Of a stretch of DNA of 64,000 nt, positions 52,245 to 60,584 are shown piece by piece. Below the pieces are notes generated by a model. It saw only the letters and a program-made list of their open reading frames with translations. It was not told the DNA's origin and searched no databases. The translations under genes and the position numbers were made by a program. The stretch covers positions 31,531 through 95,530 of the forward strand of contig UQSX01000004.1 in assembly GCA_900543715.1 (NCBI GenBank). Direction: 5' to 3'. Position 1 is the stretch's first letter, and each line of letters begins with the position of its first letter. Source of the stretch: an uncultured Blautia sp. GTDB lineage: Bacteria; Bacillota; Clostridia; Lachnospirales; Lachnospiraceae.

Positions 52245-52273
52245 AGAGCACTTTTCGATATATCATATCAGAA

Positions 52274-52321
52274 AGATATCCCTGTAAAGATCAGAAAACT
52301 CTGATCTTTACAGGGATATCT
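52274..52321. terminator. 22-bp perfect stem between convergent genes
   Basis: Arms 52274-52295 and 52300-52321 (outer part AGATATCCCTGTAAAG) pair without mismatch around an AAAC loop. No T run follows on either strand. Most likely a bidirectional terminator for the regulator (+) and the small membrane protein (-). Confidence 0.7.
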
Positions 52322-52351
52322 GCATTGTATCGGAAATGACCTTCCCTAAAA

Positions 52352-52813
52352 TTATTCTTTGTTTGCCAGCCCTGCGGCTTTGGATTTAAGTCTTTGGAAA
52401 AATCCTGGTTTTTTAGCCGGCGGTGTAAGGGAACCTCTCAGCCCTCTTACGCTCATGATATAGATGCCGCTCACTTCAGCTTTAATCTCTTTTTTCACAG
52501 GGATCAGATCGTATACAGATTCATCTGCCACCAGGGACATGATCCTGGGACCGATCTTTGCCTTTACAATAGGCAGTTTGGAACGGCGCATAAGCTTAGG
52601 TGTCTGGTCGATGACCATCTGGGGAAGCCCTGACTGCTTAATAGGGAGCCGTTTCTTATCAATTACCAGCATGGTGATGGTCTGCTTAGCCGCTTCCATC
52701 TGCTCCTGCTGCTCATCTCTTTTTTTCTGGGCCTTTTTACCGAAGAAGTAGAGGACAACAAGGCCGATGATCAAAATAGCCATGATTATAAAAAATACTA
52801 TCCAGCCATTCAT
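52352..52813 (-). CDS. Small single-pass membrane protein, unknown function
   Basis: 153 residues. A membrane helix at about 3-25 (GWIVFFIIMAILIIGLVVLYFF) with the rest in the cytoplasm: a charged helical linker (KKAQKKRDEQQEQMEAAKQ), a compact region (ITMLVIDKKRLPIKQSGLPQMVI, LPIVKAKIGPRIMSLVADES, VYDLIPVKKEIKAEVSGIYIMSVRG) likely beta-rich, and a basic tail. I recognise it as a type seen widely in Lachnospiraceae but know no function. ATG 52813 follows TAGGAGG. Alone between a convergent regulator and a divergent lipoprotein gene. Confidence 0.75.
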   Translation of the reverse strand: MNGWIVFFIIMAILIIGLVVLYFFGKKAQKKRDEQQEQMEAAKQTITMLVIDKKRLPIKQSGLPQMVIDQTPKLMRRSKLPIVKAKIGPRIMSLVADESVYDLIPVKKEIKAEVSGIYIMSVRGLRGSLTPPAKKPGFFQRLKSKAAGLANKE

Positions 52814-52970
52814 TTGTATAAAACCTCCTAGAATCTCTATGTCATACTTAAATCATTCTAGCATTGTTTCATGGAAAAGGCAACTAAAAATAGAGGAAAG
52901 ACTTTCATTTTAGGGCCATCTGTGGTATAACACCAGTTATAAGACTATTTTTCATGAGAGGAACAAAAAT

Positions 52971-54134
52971 ATGAAGAAAAAAATTATTACCCTTTTCTTG
53001 TCTGTGTGTGTTCTTGGCCTTGCAGCCGGATGCTCCGATAAGGAAGAGAATCAGGATAGGGAAAATACAGCTCAGGAGACAGAGGAAGAATCTATTGTGA
53101 ACGAGGACGGCCTGGTAGTAGCTGTGGACGTTGACAATCTGGAAGACTACGTGACACTGGGAGAGTACCAGAACCTGACTGTGGAAGAGGAACCGAAGGC
53201 CGAAGTGACAGAGGAGGATGTGGATTCCTACATAGAGAGACAGCTTATTAACAATTACGATCCGGTGGAGGTTACCGAAGATAGGGCAGTCCAGGAAAAT
53301 GATACTGTAAATATCGACTATGCGGGATATCTGGACGGGGAAGCCTTTGACGGAGGCACAGCCCAGGATCAGGATCTGCTTATTGGCTCCGGCAGCTTTA
53401 TTGACGGATTTGAGGATGGGCTGATCGGCCATAAGAAAGGTGAGACAGTAAGTTTGGACCTGACTTTCCCGGAGGATTACAGCCCGAATCCGGACTTGGC
53501 GGGCCAGGCGGTGGTCTTTGAAGTGACCATTAATTCCATATCAGAACCCGCTGCCCTTACTGACGAATGGGCAGCGGCCAATACAGATTATGCTACGGCT
53601 GAGGAGTTCCGCAATGCCCAGAAGGAGCTTTTGATCCAGCAGGCGGACAGCGACTACGAAAGCCAGGTAAAATCTGACCTTTTCCAGCAGGTAATGGATA
53701 ATTCCGAGGTTAAAGACTATCCGGAAGAGGAGCTGGAAGAGCTGAAAGCAGATATTGAATCTCAGATGGATCAGATGTATCAGGCCTATTATGGGATGAG
53801 CCTGGATGACGCTCTGGAAGCCCAGGGTATTTCCAAAGAAGAGGCTGAGCAGAGCTATGACGAGACTGCGAAAAGCTATATGTCTCAGTACCTGCTGACC
53901 CAGGCCATTCTGGATGCAGAAGGAATTACTCTTACAGAGGCAGACTATGAGAAAGCCCTGGATGAATTTGCCGTACTCAGCGGATTTTCAGACGGTGACG
54001 AAATTGAAGGAAATTATTCGGACAAGAATGTGCTGAAGCGAAATGTGCTGTGGAATGTGGCCTGTGATGAAATCATGTCAACGGCTACCGTCACAGAAAC
54101 CGCCGAGACAGATGATGCCACTCAGACAGAATAG
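52971..54134 (+). CDS. Lipoprotein with FKBP and trigger-factor C-terminal domains
   Basis: 387-residue exported foldase. Signal peptide and lipobox AAGC near residue 21; acidic linker; an FKBP-type prolyl isomerase domain at about 100-195 (VQENDTVNIDYAGYLDGEAFDGG, GSGSFIDGFEDGLIGHKKGETVSLDLTFPEDY); then the trigger-factor C-terminal helical chaperone domain to about 370. The ribosome-binding N-terminal domain of trigger factor is absent, replaced by the lipoprotein signal, so it works outside the membrane. ATG 52971 follows GAGAGG. TATAAC at 52926 may be its -10. It precedes a PBP gene and may help fold wall enzymes. Confidence 0.9.
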   Translation: MKKKIITLFLSVCVLGLAAGCSDKEENQDRENTAQETEEESIVNEDGLVVAVDVDNLEDYVTLGEYQNLTVEEEPKAEVTEEDVDSYIERQLINNYDPVEVTEDRAVQENDTVNIDYAGYLDGEAFDGGTAQDQDLLIGSGSFIDGFEDGLIGHKKGETVSLDLTFPEDYSPNPDLAGQAVVFEVTINSISEPAALTDEWAAANTDYATAEEFRNAQKELLIQQADSDYESQVKSDLFQQVMDNSEVKDYPEEELEELKADIESQMDQMYQAYYGMSLDDALEAQGISKEEAEQSYDETAKSYMSQYLLTQAILDAEGITLTEADYEKALDEFAVLSGFSDGDEIEGNYSDKNVLKRNVLWNVACDEIMSTATVTETAETDDATQTE

Positions 54135-54214
54135 GCCGCTCAGTAAACTACACAGAGAACAGGAAAGGCAGGAAAATCAGAGATTGCCATGAGAAATAAT
54201 AAGGGGTGAAACAA

Positions 54215-56329
54215 ATGGCAAATAAGAAAAAAAGAAAGAAAAAAAATCAGAGAAGAAAAATCCTCATCGGTGTTACCGCCGGGGTGATGGTAGTTGCGGC
54301 AGGAGCTGTAGCAGGATTCCTGCTTTATAGAAATGTTTTTTCAAACTCCAGAGAAAATGTGCTGGAGGAATACCTGGCCTGTATAGAAAAGGGAGACTAT
54401 GAGGGGATGTATGCTTACCTGGACAGCAGCTCAAAGGAGATGATTTCCCAGGAGGATTTTATTACCAGGAATCAGAATATTTATGAAGGCATTGAGGCAA
54501 AAGATATCCAGGCCGATATTCCAGAGGACCAGGACAGAGGGCAGCCTTTGTCCTACAGTGTGACCATGAATACCATTGCAGGAGAGATTTCCTATGATAA
54601 CAACACGGCCTTTGAGCGAGAGGACGGAGACTGGAAGATTGTATGGACAGATGCCATGATCTTTCCTTCCCTGGGAGAAAATGACAGGGTAAGCGTCACC
54701 ACTCTGGAAGCAGAGAGAGGGAGCATTTATGACCGGAATCAGCACCTGCTGGCAGGTCAGGGAACCGTACAGTCTGTAGGTCTGGTACCGGGGAAAATGG
54801 ACGTACAGCCCCAGGAGGAAATCCAGGCTATTGCCCAGATACTGGGAACTACAGAAGATAATATTAACTCCAGCCTGGATGCATCCTGGGTCCAGACAGA
54901 TAGTTTTGTGCCTTTAAAAGAAATGACCCAGGAGCAGCTGGACCAGCCTTATACAGATGCAGATGGCAATGAGACTGGACAGACGGTTCAGGAGGCTCTG
55001 CTGTCCTACCCGGGAGTAATGATCTCTGAAACAGAGAGCCGGGTGTACCCTTATGGAGAGAGCACATCTCATCTTCTGGGCTACGTCCAGCAAATCAGTG
55101 CAGAAGAACTGGAGGAAATGGAAGACCAGGGATATGACGCTCAGAGCATTATCGGAAAGAGCGGTCTGGAAAGCCTTTATGAGGAACGGCTCAGAGCCAG
55201 AGACGGGTACAAAATCTCTATTTTAGATTCAGAGGGAAATGAGAAAGAGGCTCTGGCTATGGAGCCGGCCCAGGATGGAGAGGATATTACTCTGACTATA
55301 GATATCAACTGGCAGACAAAAGTTTATGAGGCTTACCAGGAGGACGAAAGCTGTTCTGTAGTTATGAATCCTAAGACAGGAGAGACTTTGGCTCTTGTGT
55401 CTACGCCTTCCTATGACAGCATGGACTTTGTCCTGGGAATATCCCAGGAACAGTGGGATTCTCTGAATAATGATGCGGCACAGCCTCTCTATAACCGATT
55501 CCGTCAGACCTGGGTGCCCGGCTCCTCCTTTAAACCGGTTATTGCGGCCATTGGACTGAGCACAGGAACTTTGAACGCAGAGGAAGATCTGGGAGGCAGC
55601 GGACTGTCCTGGCAGAAAGACAGCAGCTGGGGTGACTATTATGTAACTACCCTTCATGAATACAACGGGGCAGCCAATCTGAGGAATGCTCTGGTGTATT
55701 CGGATAACATATACTTTGCAAAAGCGGCTCTTCAGATTGGAGCGGATACCCTTACCCAGCAGTTAGAAAAACTGGGATTTAATCAGGACATTCCTTTTGA
55801 CATTGTCATGACTTCTTCTCAGTATTCTAATACAGAGGGAATTGATACGGAAATCCAGCTGGCAGATTCCGGTTACGGCCAGGGACAGATTCTGGTGAAT
55901 CCTCTTCATCTGGCCTGCATCTATTCCGCATTCTTTAATGAAGGAGATATGATCGCTCCTTATCTGGAATATGAAGAAGGAAAGACGGCTTCTTACTGGA
56001 TTGAGGATGCCTTTACTCCAGAGGCAGCCCAGACAGTATATGAGGATATGCAGGAAGTAGTCAGCGACGCAGGAGGTACCGGACACGCGGCTGCTTCTGT
56101 TACAGGAGCAGCTCTTGCAGGCAAGACCGGCACTGCAGAGATCAAAGAATCCCAGGATGACACAGAAGGCACAGAGCTGGGCTGGTTTGCAGTGTATAAT
56201 ACGGGAGAATCAGATGAGAACACAGTATTGATGCTGAATATGGTAGAAGATGTAAAAGGCAGAGGTGGAAGCGGATATGTTGTGGACAAAGATGTACAAA
56301 TCTGGAACCAGATGGCAGTTTTTGAGTAA
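54215..56329 (+). CDS. Class B penicillin-binding protein, MecA/PBP3-like
   Basis: 704-residue transpeptidase anchored by a helix at about 17-39. An NTF2-like MecA_N domain (about 45-150), PBP dimerisation domain (about 155-340, LEAERGSIYDRNQHLLAGQGT, YPYGESTSHLLGYV) and transpeptidase domain follow. Catalytic Ser437-Ser-Phe-Lys440 in PGSSFKPV, the SxN element YSDNIYF, and Lys637-Thr-Gly in LAGKTGTAE are all present. Start ATG 54215 follows AAGGGG; GTG 54206 is inside that ribosome site. It cross-links peptidoglycan; this subgroup includes low-affinity PBPs, but resistance cannot be inferred. The next gene starts inside its last 53 bases. Confidence 0.93.
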   Translation: MANKKKRKKKNQRRKILIGVTAGVMVVAAGAVAGFLLYRNVFSNSRENVLEEYLACIEKGDYEGMYAYLDSSSKEMISQEDFITRNQNIYEGIEAKDIQADIPEDQDRGQPLSYSVTMNTIAGEISYDNNTAFEREDGDWKIVWTDAMIFPSLGENDRVSVTTLEAERGSIYDRNQHLLAGQGTVQSVGLVPGKMDVQPQEEIQAIAQILGTTEDNINSSLDASWVQTDSFVPLKEMTQEQLDQPYTDADGNETGQTVQEALLSYPGVMISETESRVYPYGESTSHLLGYVQQISAEELEEMEDQGYDAQSIIGKSGLESLYEERLRARDGYKISILDSEGNEKEALAMEPAQDGEDITLTIDINWQTKVYEAYQEDESCSVVMNPKTGETLALVSTPSYDSMDFVLGISQEQWDSLNNDAAQPLYNRFRQTWVPGSSFKPVIAAIGLSTGTLNAEEDLGGSGLSWQKDSSWGDYYVTTLHEYNGAANLRNALVYSDNIYFAKAALQIGADTLTQQLEKLGFNQDIPFDIVMTSSQYSNTEGIDTEIQLADSGYGQGQILVNPLHLACIYSAFFNEGDMIAPYLEYEEGKTASYWIEDAFTPEAAQTVYEDMQEVVSDAGGTGHAAASVTGAALAGKTGTAEIKESQDDTEGTELGWFAVYNTGESDENTVLMLNMVEDVKGRGGSGYVVDKDVQIWNQMAVFE

Positions 56330-57500
56330 AAGATGGCTGGCCCTGTTTTTCGGGATGCTGTTCCTTGGAGGGACGATTCTCTCTGGCTGCAGCAGCCAGG
56401 GAGGAATGGTCCAGGCTGAGGCTCTGGAGGATGAGACAGCCCAGGCGGAAGAGACAGAGAATAACAGTAACATCCAGGGGAACCAGGACGGGGGCAGCAC
56501 AGGAGAACTTTCGGTGACTTATCTGGATGTAGGCCAGGGAAATGCCATGGTGGTCCAGTCGGAAGGCCAGACGATGTTTATAGACGGAGGCCCCAGAGAA
56601 AGTTCTTCCTTTGTAGTCAGCTATTTGAAACAGCAGGGGATTGAAAAGCTGGATTACATGGTGATCTCTCATTTTGATGAAGACCATCTGGCCGGCGCTA
56701 TCGGTGTTCTTCACAATTTTCCTGTAGGAACCCTGATCACGGCAGATTATGAAACAGATTCCTCTATTTATGATTCTTACAGAGAAGTGGTGGAGGAGAA
56801 GGGCTATGAGGCTGTCCATCCTATGGTGGGACAGGAGTTTTCTCTGGGAAGCGCCAGTTTCCGGATCATTTCGCCAGTGAGCTATGGACATGAAGATGAA
56901 AACCAGGATTCCGTGGGAATTATTCTGGAAAACGGCGGGGATCGGTTTTTCATAGGCGGAGACATTGGCCTGGAAGGTGAGCAGGAGATTTTAGAGGCAG
57001 GCATAGATATTCAGGCAGACGTTATGCTGATGAACCATCATGGCTCTCATGTAAGCCGGGAATTTTTTCAGACGGTGAATCCTTCCTGGGCAGTGATCAG
57101 CTGCGGAGAGGGAAACAGCTACGGCCATCCCCGGCAGGATACCGTGGAACTGCTCCAGGAGTTTCAGGTACCTCTGTTCCGCACAGACAGACAGGGGACC
57201 ATTACCGCTGTAAGCAGAGGCCAGGGCATTACCTTTGATCAGGAGCCCTGCAACGACTATACGCCGGGAGACAGCTCCCGGGGAGCAGATGAGGAGACTC
57301 AGGAGGAAACAAGAGGAAGCCTCAGTAATTCTACGAGAGAGGCATGTGATTATATTCTAAATATCCATACAAAGAAGATTCATCTGCCGGACTGCGGCTC
57401 CGTAAATTCCATGGATGAGGACAATATAGCATACTATAAAGGAGATAAGGAAACACTCATTGATCAGGGATATACACTCTGCGGAAATTGTATGAGATAA
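56277..57500 (+). CDS. ComEC-like metallo-hydrolase lipoprotein with C-terminal metal-binding motif
   Basis: About 407 residues. Signal peptide with lipobox ILSGC near residue 38; acidic spacer; a metallo-beta-lactamase domain (about 80-330) like the C-terminal domain of ComEC: YLDVGQGNAMVV, ISHFDEDHLAGAI, GGDIGLEGE, LMNHHGSHVS and SCGEGNSYGHP. The tail (about 355-407) has the pattern YILN.HTKK.H.PDC.S...L...GY..CGNC, an Ada-like metal-binding motif also seen in secreted nucleases. So a membrane-anchored outside hydrolase, possibly a nuclease or phosphodiesterase. I use ATG 56277 (AGAGGTGG 8 bases before), which overlaps the PBP gene by 53 bases; GTG 56265 and TTG 56322 are alternatives. Confidence 0.85.
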   Translation: MLWTKMYKSGTRWQFLSKRWLALFFGMLFLGGTILSGCSSQGGMVQAEALEDETAQAEETENNSNIQGNQDGGSTGELSVTYLDVGQGNAMVVQSEGQTMFIDGGPRESSSFVVSYLKQQGIEKLDYMVISHFDEDHLAGAIGVLHNFPVGTLITADYETDSSIYDSYREVVEEKGYEAVHPMVGQEFSLGSASFRIISPVSYGHEDENQDSVGIILENGGDRFFIGGDIGLEGEQEILEAGIDIQADVMLMNHHGSHVSREFFQTVNPSWAVISCGEGNSYGHPRQDTVELLQEFQVPLFRTDRQGTITAVSRGQGITFDQEPCNDYTPGDSSRGADEETQEETRGSLSNSTREACDYILNIHTKKIHLPDCGSVNSMDEDNIAYYKGDKETLIDQGYTLCGNCMR

Positions 57501-57530
57501 ATAAGAACAGAATCAGAAAAACAGAATCAG

Positions 57531-57583
57531 AAAAGCAGATAAGATTGTTTGCAGGTATTGCACAGTTTTATCTGCTTTTTATT
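57531..57583 (+). terminator. Terminator after the metallo-hydrolase gene
   Basis: AAAAGCAGATAA (57531-57542) pairs with TTATCTGCTTTT (57568-57579), followed by T. Just before it AACAGAATCAGAAA occurs twice in tandem. The rest of the 297-base gap to the MarR gene holds only the promoter listed next. Confidence 0.8.
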
Positions 57584-57724
57584 CATGACAATAGACAGTT
57601 CGCAGAGCGTGCTGTTTATTTTTTATAGGGGTCTCCAGACTGCCCTATCGAATATAAAACCGTATATTGTATTGGAGTGTGGCGGCAGGATTTTAGGCGG
57701 TCTGTTCCCATATACAAAAAATAG

Positions 57725-57753
57725 TTGCCTACGCTACTAAAATATGCTATAGT
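57725..57753 (+). promoter_or_regulatory. Promoter of the MarR-MFS pair
   Basis: TTGCCT (57725-57730), 17-base spacer, TATAGT (57748-57753) with TGC before it (extended -10), 45 bases before the MarR start. No clean palindrome is visible, so the MarR site is not located. Confidence 0.7.
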
Positions 57754-57797
57754 GTAAAACATTGAAATTTTTATCTGCGAAAGGAGGGTAAAACAGT

Positions 57798-58259
57798 ATG
57801 TATGACCATTTTTCAGATTTAGGACGATATGTTTCTATTTTAGACAGGCTTATGAAAATGTATTATGACCGGGGGCTGTCGGATTATGAGATCGGCTGGG
57901 GACAGCAGTTTTATGTGGAGTATATCTACGATCACCCAGGAGCCACTCCTCAGGAAATGGCCCAGTGTATCCGTGTGGATAAAGGAACGCTGACCAAGAC
58001 CATAAAGAAACTGACAGAAGTAGGATATATCCGTGTGGCGGGAGACGAAAGAGACCGGCGGATGAAACATCTGTATCTGACAGAGAAGGCTCTCCCGGCG
58101 GCAGAACAGATCAAAAAAATACACGGCGCTTTTTTCGAGGATCTCCAGGCGGGGATTTCCGGAGAGGATCTGAATGTAACAGAAAACACCCTGCACCGAA
58201 TAGCAGACAACATTAACAAGAAAGTATGGCACAGAATGGAGGAACATCATGGAAAATAA
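57798..58259 (+). CDS. MarR-family regulator
   Basis: 153-residue winged-helix regulator: HPGATPQEMAQCIRVDKGTLTKTIKKLTEVGYI forms the recognition helices and GDERDRRMKHLYLTEKA the wing. Helices at both ends make the dimer. ATG 57798 follows AAAGGAGGG. The last 11 bases overlap the MFS efflux gene, so it almost certainly controls that gene and itself, releasing DNA when it binds a toxic compound. Confidence 0.93.
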   Translation: MYDHFSDLGRYVSILDRLMKMYYDRGLSDYEIGWGQQFYVEYIYDHPGATPQEMAQCIRVDKGTLTKTIKKLTEVGYIRVAGDERDRRMKHLYLTEKALPAAEQIKKIHGAFFEDLQAGISGEDLNVTENTLHRIADNINKKVWHRMEEHHGK

Positions 58260-59673
58260 AGAAAGTGTGGAAATATCCGGCGGGAAGAGGACAATGATAT
58301 TTATCTGTCTGGTAGTTTCAGGAATCGCCTCTTCTACCTTATCAACAGCTATGACTACAGCACTGCCGAATCTGGTAGAATATTTCGGGGTCAATACCTC
58401 CCTGGGACAGTGGGTTACCAGCGGATATTCTCTGGCTATGGGAATGATCATGCCTCTCACGGCTTTTCTCATCACCAGGTTTCCCACGAAAAGATTGTAT
58501 TTATCCGGTATCGGGATTTTTATCCTGGGACTGCTTCTCAGCATCTTCTCCGGTAATTTCGGGTTCATGATGGTGGGAAGGGTTCTTCAGGCCTGCGGAA
58601 ACGGTATTCTTATGGCGGCAGCCCAGGTGGTGATCCTTACGGTTTATCCCATTGAGAAAAAGGGTACCATGATGGGAACTTACGGCCTGGCTACAACAGC
58701 GGCGCCTATCATTGCCCCAACTGTTGCGGGACTGCTGATCGATGCTTTTGGGTGGAAATCTATTTTTTATGTGGTCCTGGTGATCATGGCAGTATCCTTT
58801 GTATTATCGGCAGCAGTGTTTGAAAATGTACTGGAACTCCAGGATAAGAAGTTCGATGTTCTTTCCTTTGTGGAAAGTATCTTTGCATTCGGGGGCATAA
58901 CCCTGGGTCTTGGAAATATTACCACTTACGGTCTAATCAGTGTTCAGGCAGGGGTGCCTCTGTTGATCGGAATTCTGGTCTGCTTCTTCTTTGTTACCCG
59001 TCAATGCGGCCTGGAAACTCCTTTCCTGGACGTCAAGATCCTCAGCAATAAAAACTATGCGGTAAGCGTCATCGCCAGTATGGTCCTCTATCTGGTCATG
59101 ATGGGCTCTTCGGTTATGATGCCCCTGTATGTCCAGACCGTTATGGGATATTCCGCAGTGGTGTCCGGTCTGGTTACCCTGCCGGGATCTGCGGCTACAG
59201 CTATTGTCAGCCCCTTTGCAGGTAAGATTTACGACAAGATGGGGATCAAAAAGATTTTTGTCCTTGGTTCTGCGGTGCTGCTGATCAGCAATCTGGGCAT
59301 GTTCTTCCTGAGCCTGGAGACCCCTCTCTGGATCGCAGCAGTTTTGAATGTTATAAGGAATATCTCCATAGGCTGTCTGATGATGCCTCTGCTGACCTGG
59401 GGAACCAGCAACGTGGACTTCCGTAAAGTGGCAGACGCTTCCTCACTGCTGACTTCTTTCCGTACCATTGCAGGTTCTGTGGGTTCTGCTCTGTTTGTGG
59501 GAATCATGACGGCAGTGAGCGCGGCTTCTGAAGCAGCTTATGGAGACAGGGCTTTAATCCACGGTATGAATATATCTTTCCTGTGCATGGCAGCCGGGGC
59601 TTTCGTTCTTTTACTGATCGCGGTATTTGCAGTGAGAAAAACAAAAACAGGTAATGATTACTGCAGTAGGTAA
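58249..59673 (+). CDS. Drug-efflux MFS transporter, DHA2 (14-TM) type
   Basis: 474-residue multidrug/proton antiporter of the EmrB/QacA group. Visible are the family motif A region after helix 2-3 (ITRFPTKRLYLSGIGIFILG), motif C in helix 5 (GLATTAAPIIAPTVAGLLID), VGRVLQACGNGILMA in helix 4, and the DHA2 features of 14 hydrophobic segments and QWVTSGYSLAMG near the start. ATG 58249 lies within the MarR gene (11-base overlap) and follows GGAGGA. It exports small toxic molecules; which ones is unknown. Confidence 0.92.
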   Translation: MENKESVEISGGKRTMIFICLVVSGIASSTLSTAMTTALPNLVEYFGVNTSLGQWVTSGYSLAMGMIMPLTAFLITRFPTKRLYLSGIGIFILGLLLSIFSGNFGFMMVGRVLQACGNGILMAAAQVVILTVYPIEKKGTMMGTYGLATTAAPIIAPTVAGLLIDAFGWKSIFYVVLVIMAVSFVLSAAVFENVLELQDKKFDVLSFVESIFAFGGITLGLGNITTYGLISVQAGVPLLIGILVCFFFVTRQCGLETPFLDVKILSNKNYAVSVIASMVLYLVMMGSSVMMPLYVQTVMGYSAVVSGLVTLPGSAATAIVSPFAGKIYDKMGIKKIFVLGSAVLLISNLGMFFLSLETPLWIAAVLNVIRNISIGCLMMPLLTWGTSNVDFRKVADASSLLTSFRTIAGSVGSALFVGIMTAVSAASEAAYGDRALIHGMNISFLCMAAGAFVLLLIAVFAVRKTKTGNDYCSR

Positions 59674-59701
59674 AGGCCAGGGAATCGTCTTGTGCCTCTC
59701 T

Positions 59702-59738
59702 TCCCGACGTAGTAAAATGAAACTACGTCAGGGAGGGA
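59702..59738 (+). promoter_or_regulatory. Hairpin partly covering the HAD gene ribosome site
   Basis: TCCCGACGTAGT (59702-59713) pairs with ACTACGTC, a bulged A, and GGGA (59722-59734). The ribosome site GGGAGGG (59731-59737) starts inside the right arm, seven bases before the ATG at 59745. It may limit translation, or be a degenerate terminator of the MFS gene. Confidence 0.5.
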
Positions 59739-59744
59739 TAAACT

Positions 59745-60566
59745 ATGGGAATTCTTTACGTATCAGATCTGGATGGCACATTGCTGAATACCAGTGCCAG
59801 CCTCAGCCCATACACCATAAAGACCATCAATGGTTTAGTAGAGAAAGGGATGCTGTTTACCTATGCTACGGCACGGTCTTTAAGTTCTGCATCGGTGGCC
59901 GCAAAAGGCCTGAATCCTAAAATTCCTGTAATTGTGTATAACGGGGCATATATTATGGAACCGGCAACCGGGAATATTCTTGCGTCAGAAAGTTTTACAA
60001 AAGAAGAACGTTCCTATGTGGAAAGAAAATTGTCTGGATATGGAGTGAGTCCGGTTGTGTATTCGTTTAATAAAGGCAGAGAGTGTGTATCTTGGAATCT
60101 CTTGCAGATAAACGAAGGAAAAAAGAGATATTTTGGCAACAGACAAGGAGATAAAAGACTTCGCCCTGTTGAGAATGAAAAAAAGCTTTATGAAGGTGAG
60201 GCCTTTTATTATACCTGTATTGGGGAAGAAGAAGAGCTAAAGCCCCTTTATGATATCTTTGCCGGGGATGAAAGATATACCTGTACATTTCAACAAGAAT
60301 TGTATCGTCCCGAATATTGGCTGGAGATTATGCCTAGAAAGGCAACAAAGTATAATGGGATTTTAAAACTGAAAGAATTGTGGCATTGCGATAAGGTAAT
60401 ATCATTTGGAGACTCTGTCAACGATATTCCTATGTTCCAGATTTCTGATCAATGTTATGCGGTAGAAAATGCAGTTGATAGTCTTAAAAAGCTGGCAACG
60501 GGAATTATCGGAAATAATGACTCAGACAGTGTTGCAAAATGGCTGGAGGAAAACTTCAGAGAATAG
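59745..60566 (+). CDS. HAD-IIB (Cof-type) phosphatase
   Basis: 273-residue cytoplasmic phosphatase. Motif I VSDLDGTLLN (nucleophile Asp8, Asp10), motif II FTYATARSL, motif III lysine in MPRKATKYNGILKL and motif IV SFGDSVNDIPMF. The type IIB cap (about 85-190) sets substrate, usually a sugar phosphate or a nucleotide-like compound; not predictable here. ATG 59745. Eighteen bases separate it from the AAA gene. Confidence 0.93.
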   Translation: MGILYVSDLDGTLLNTSASLSPYTIKTINGLVEKGMLFTYATARSLSSASVAAKGLNPKIPVIVYNGAYIMEPATGNILASESFTKEERSYVERKLSGYGVSPVVYSFNKGRECVSWNLLQINEGKKRYFGNRQGDKRLRPVENEKKLYEGEAFYYTCIGEEEELKPLYDIFAGDERYTCTFQQELYRPEYWLEIMPRKATKYNGILKLKELWHCDKVISFGDSVNDIPMFQISDQCYAVENAVDSLKKLATGIIGNNDSDSVAKWLEENFRE

Positions 60567-60584
60567 GTAAGGAAGACGTTTTTT

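Noticed and set aside
57506..57535. Tandem AACAGAATCAGAAA as a CRISPR or VNTR start
   Set aside because: Only two copies without spacers; no further repeats or cas genes.
57549..57740. 63-codon frame between the metallo-hydrolase and MarR genes
   Set aside because: No ribosome site; overlaps a terminator and a promoter; composition like A/T-rich intergenic DNA.
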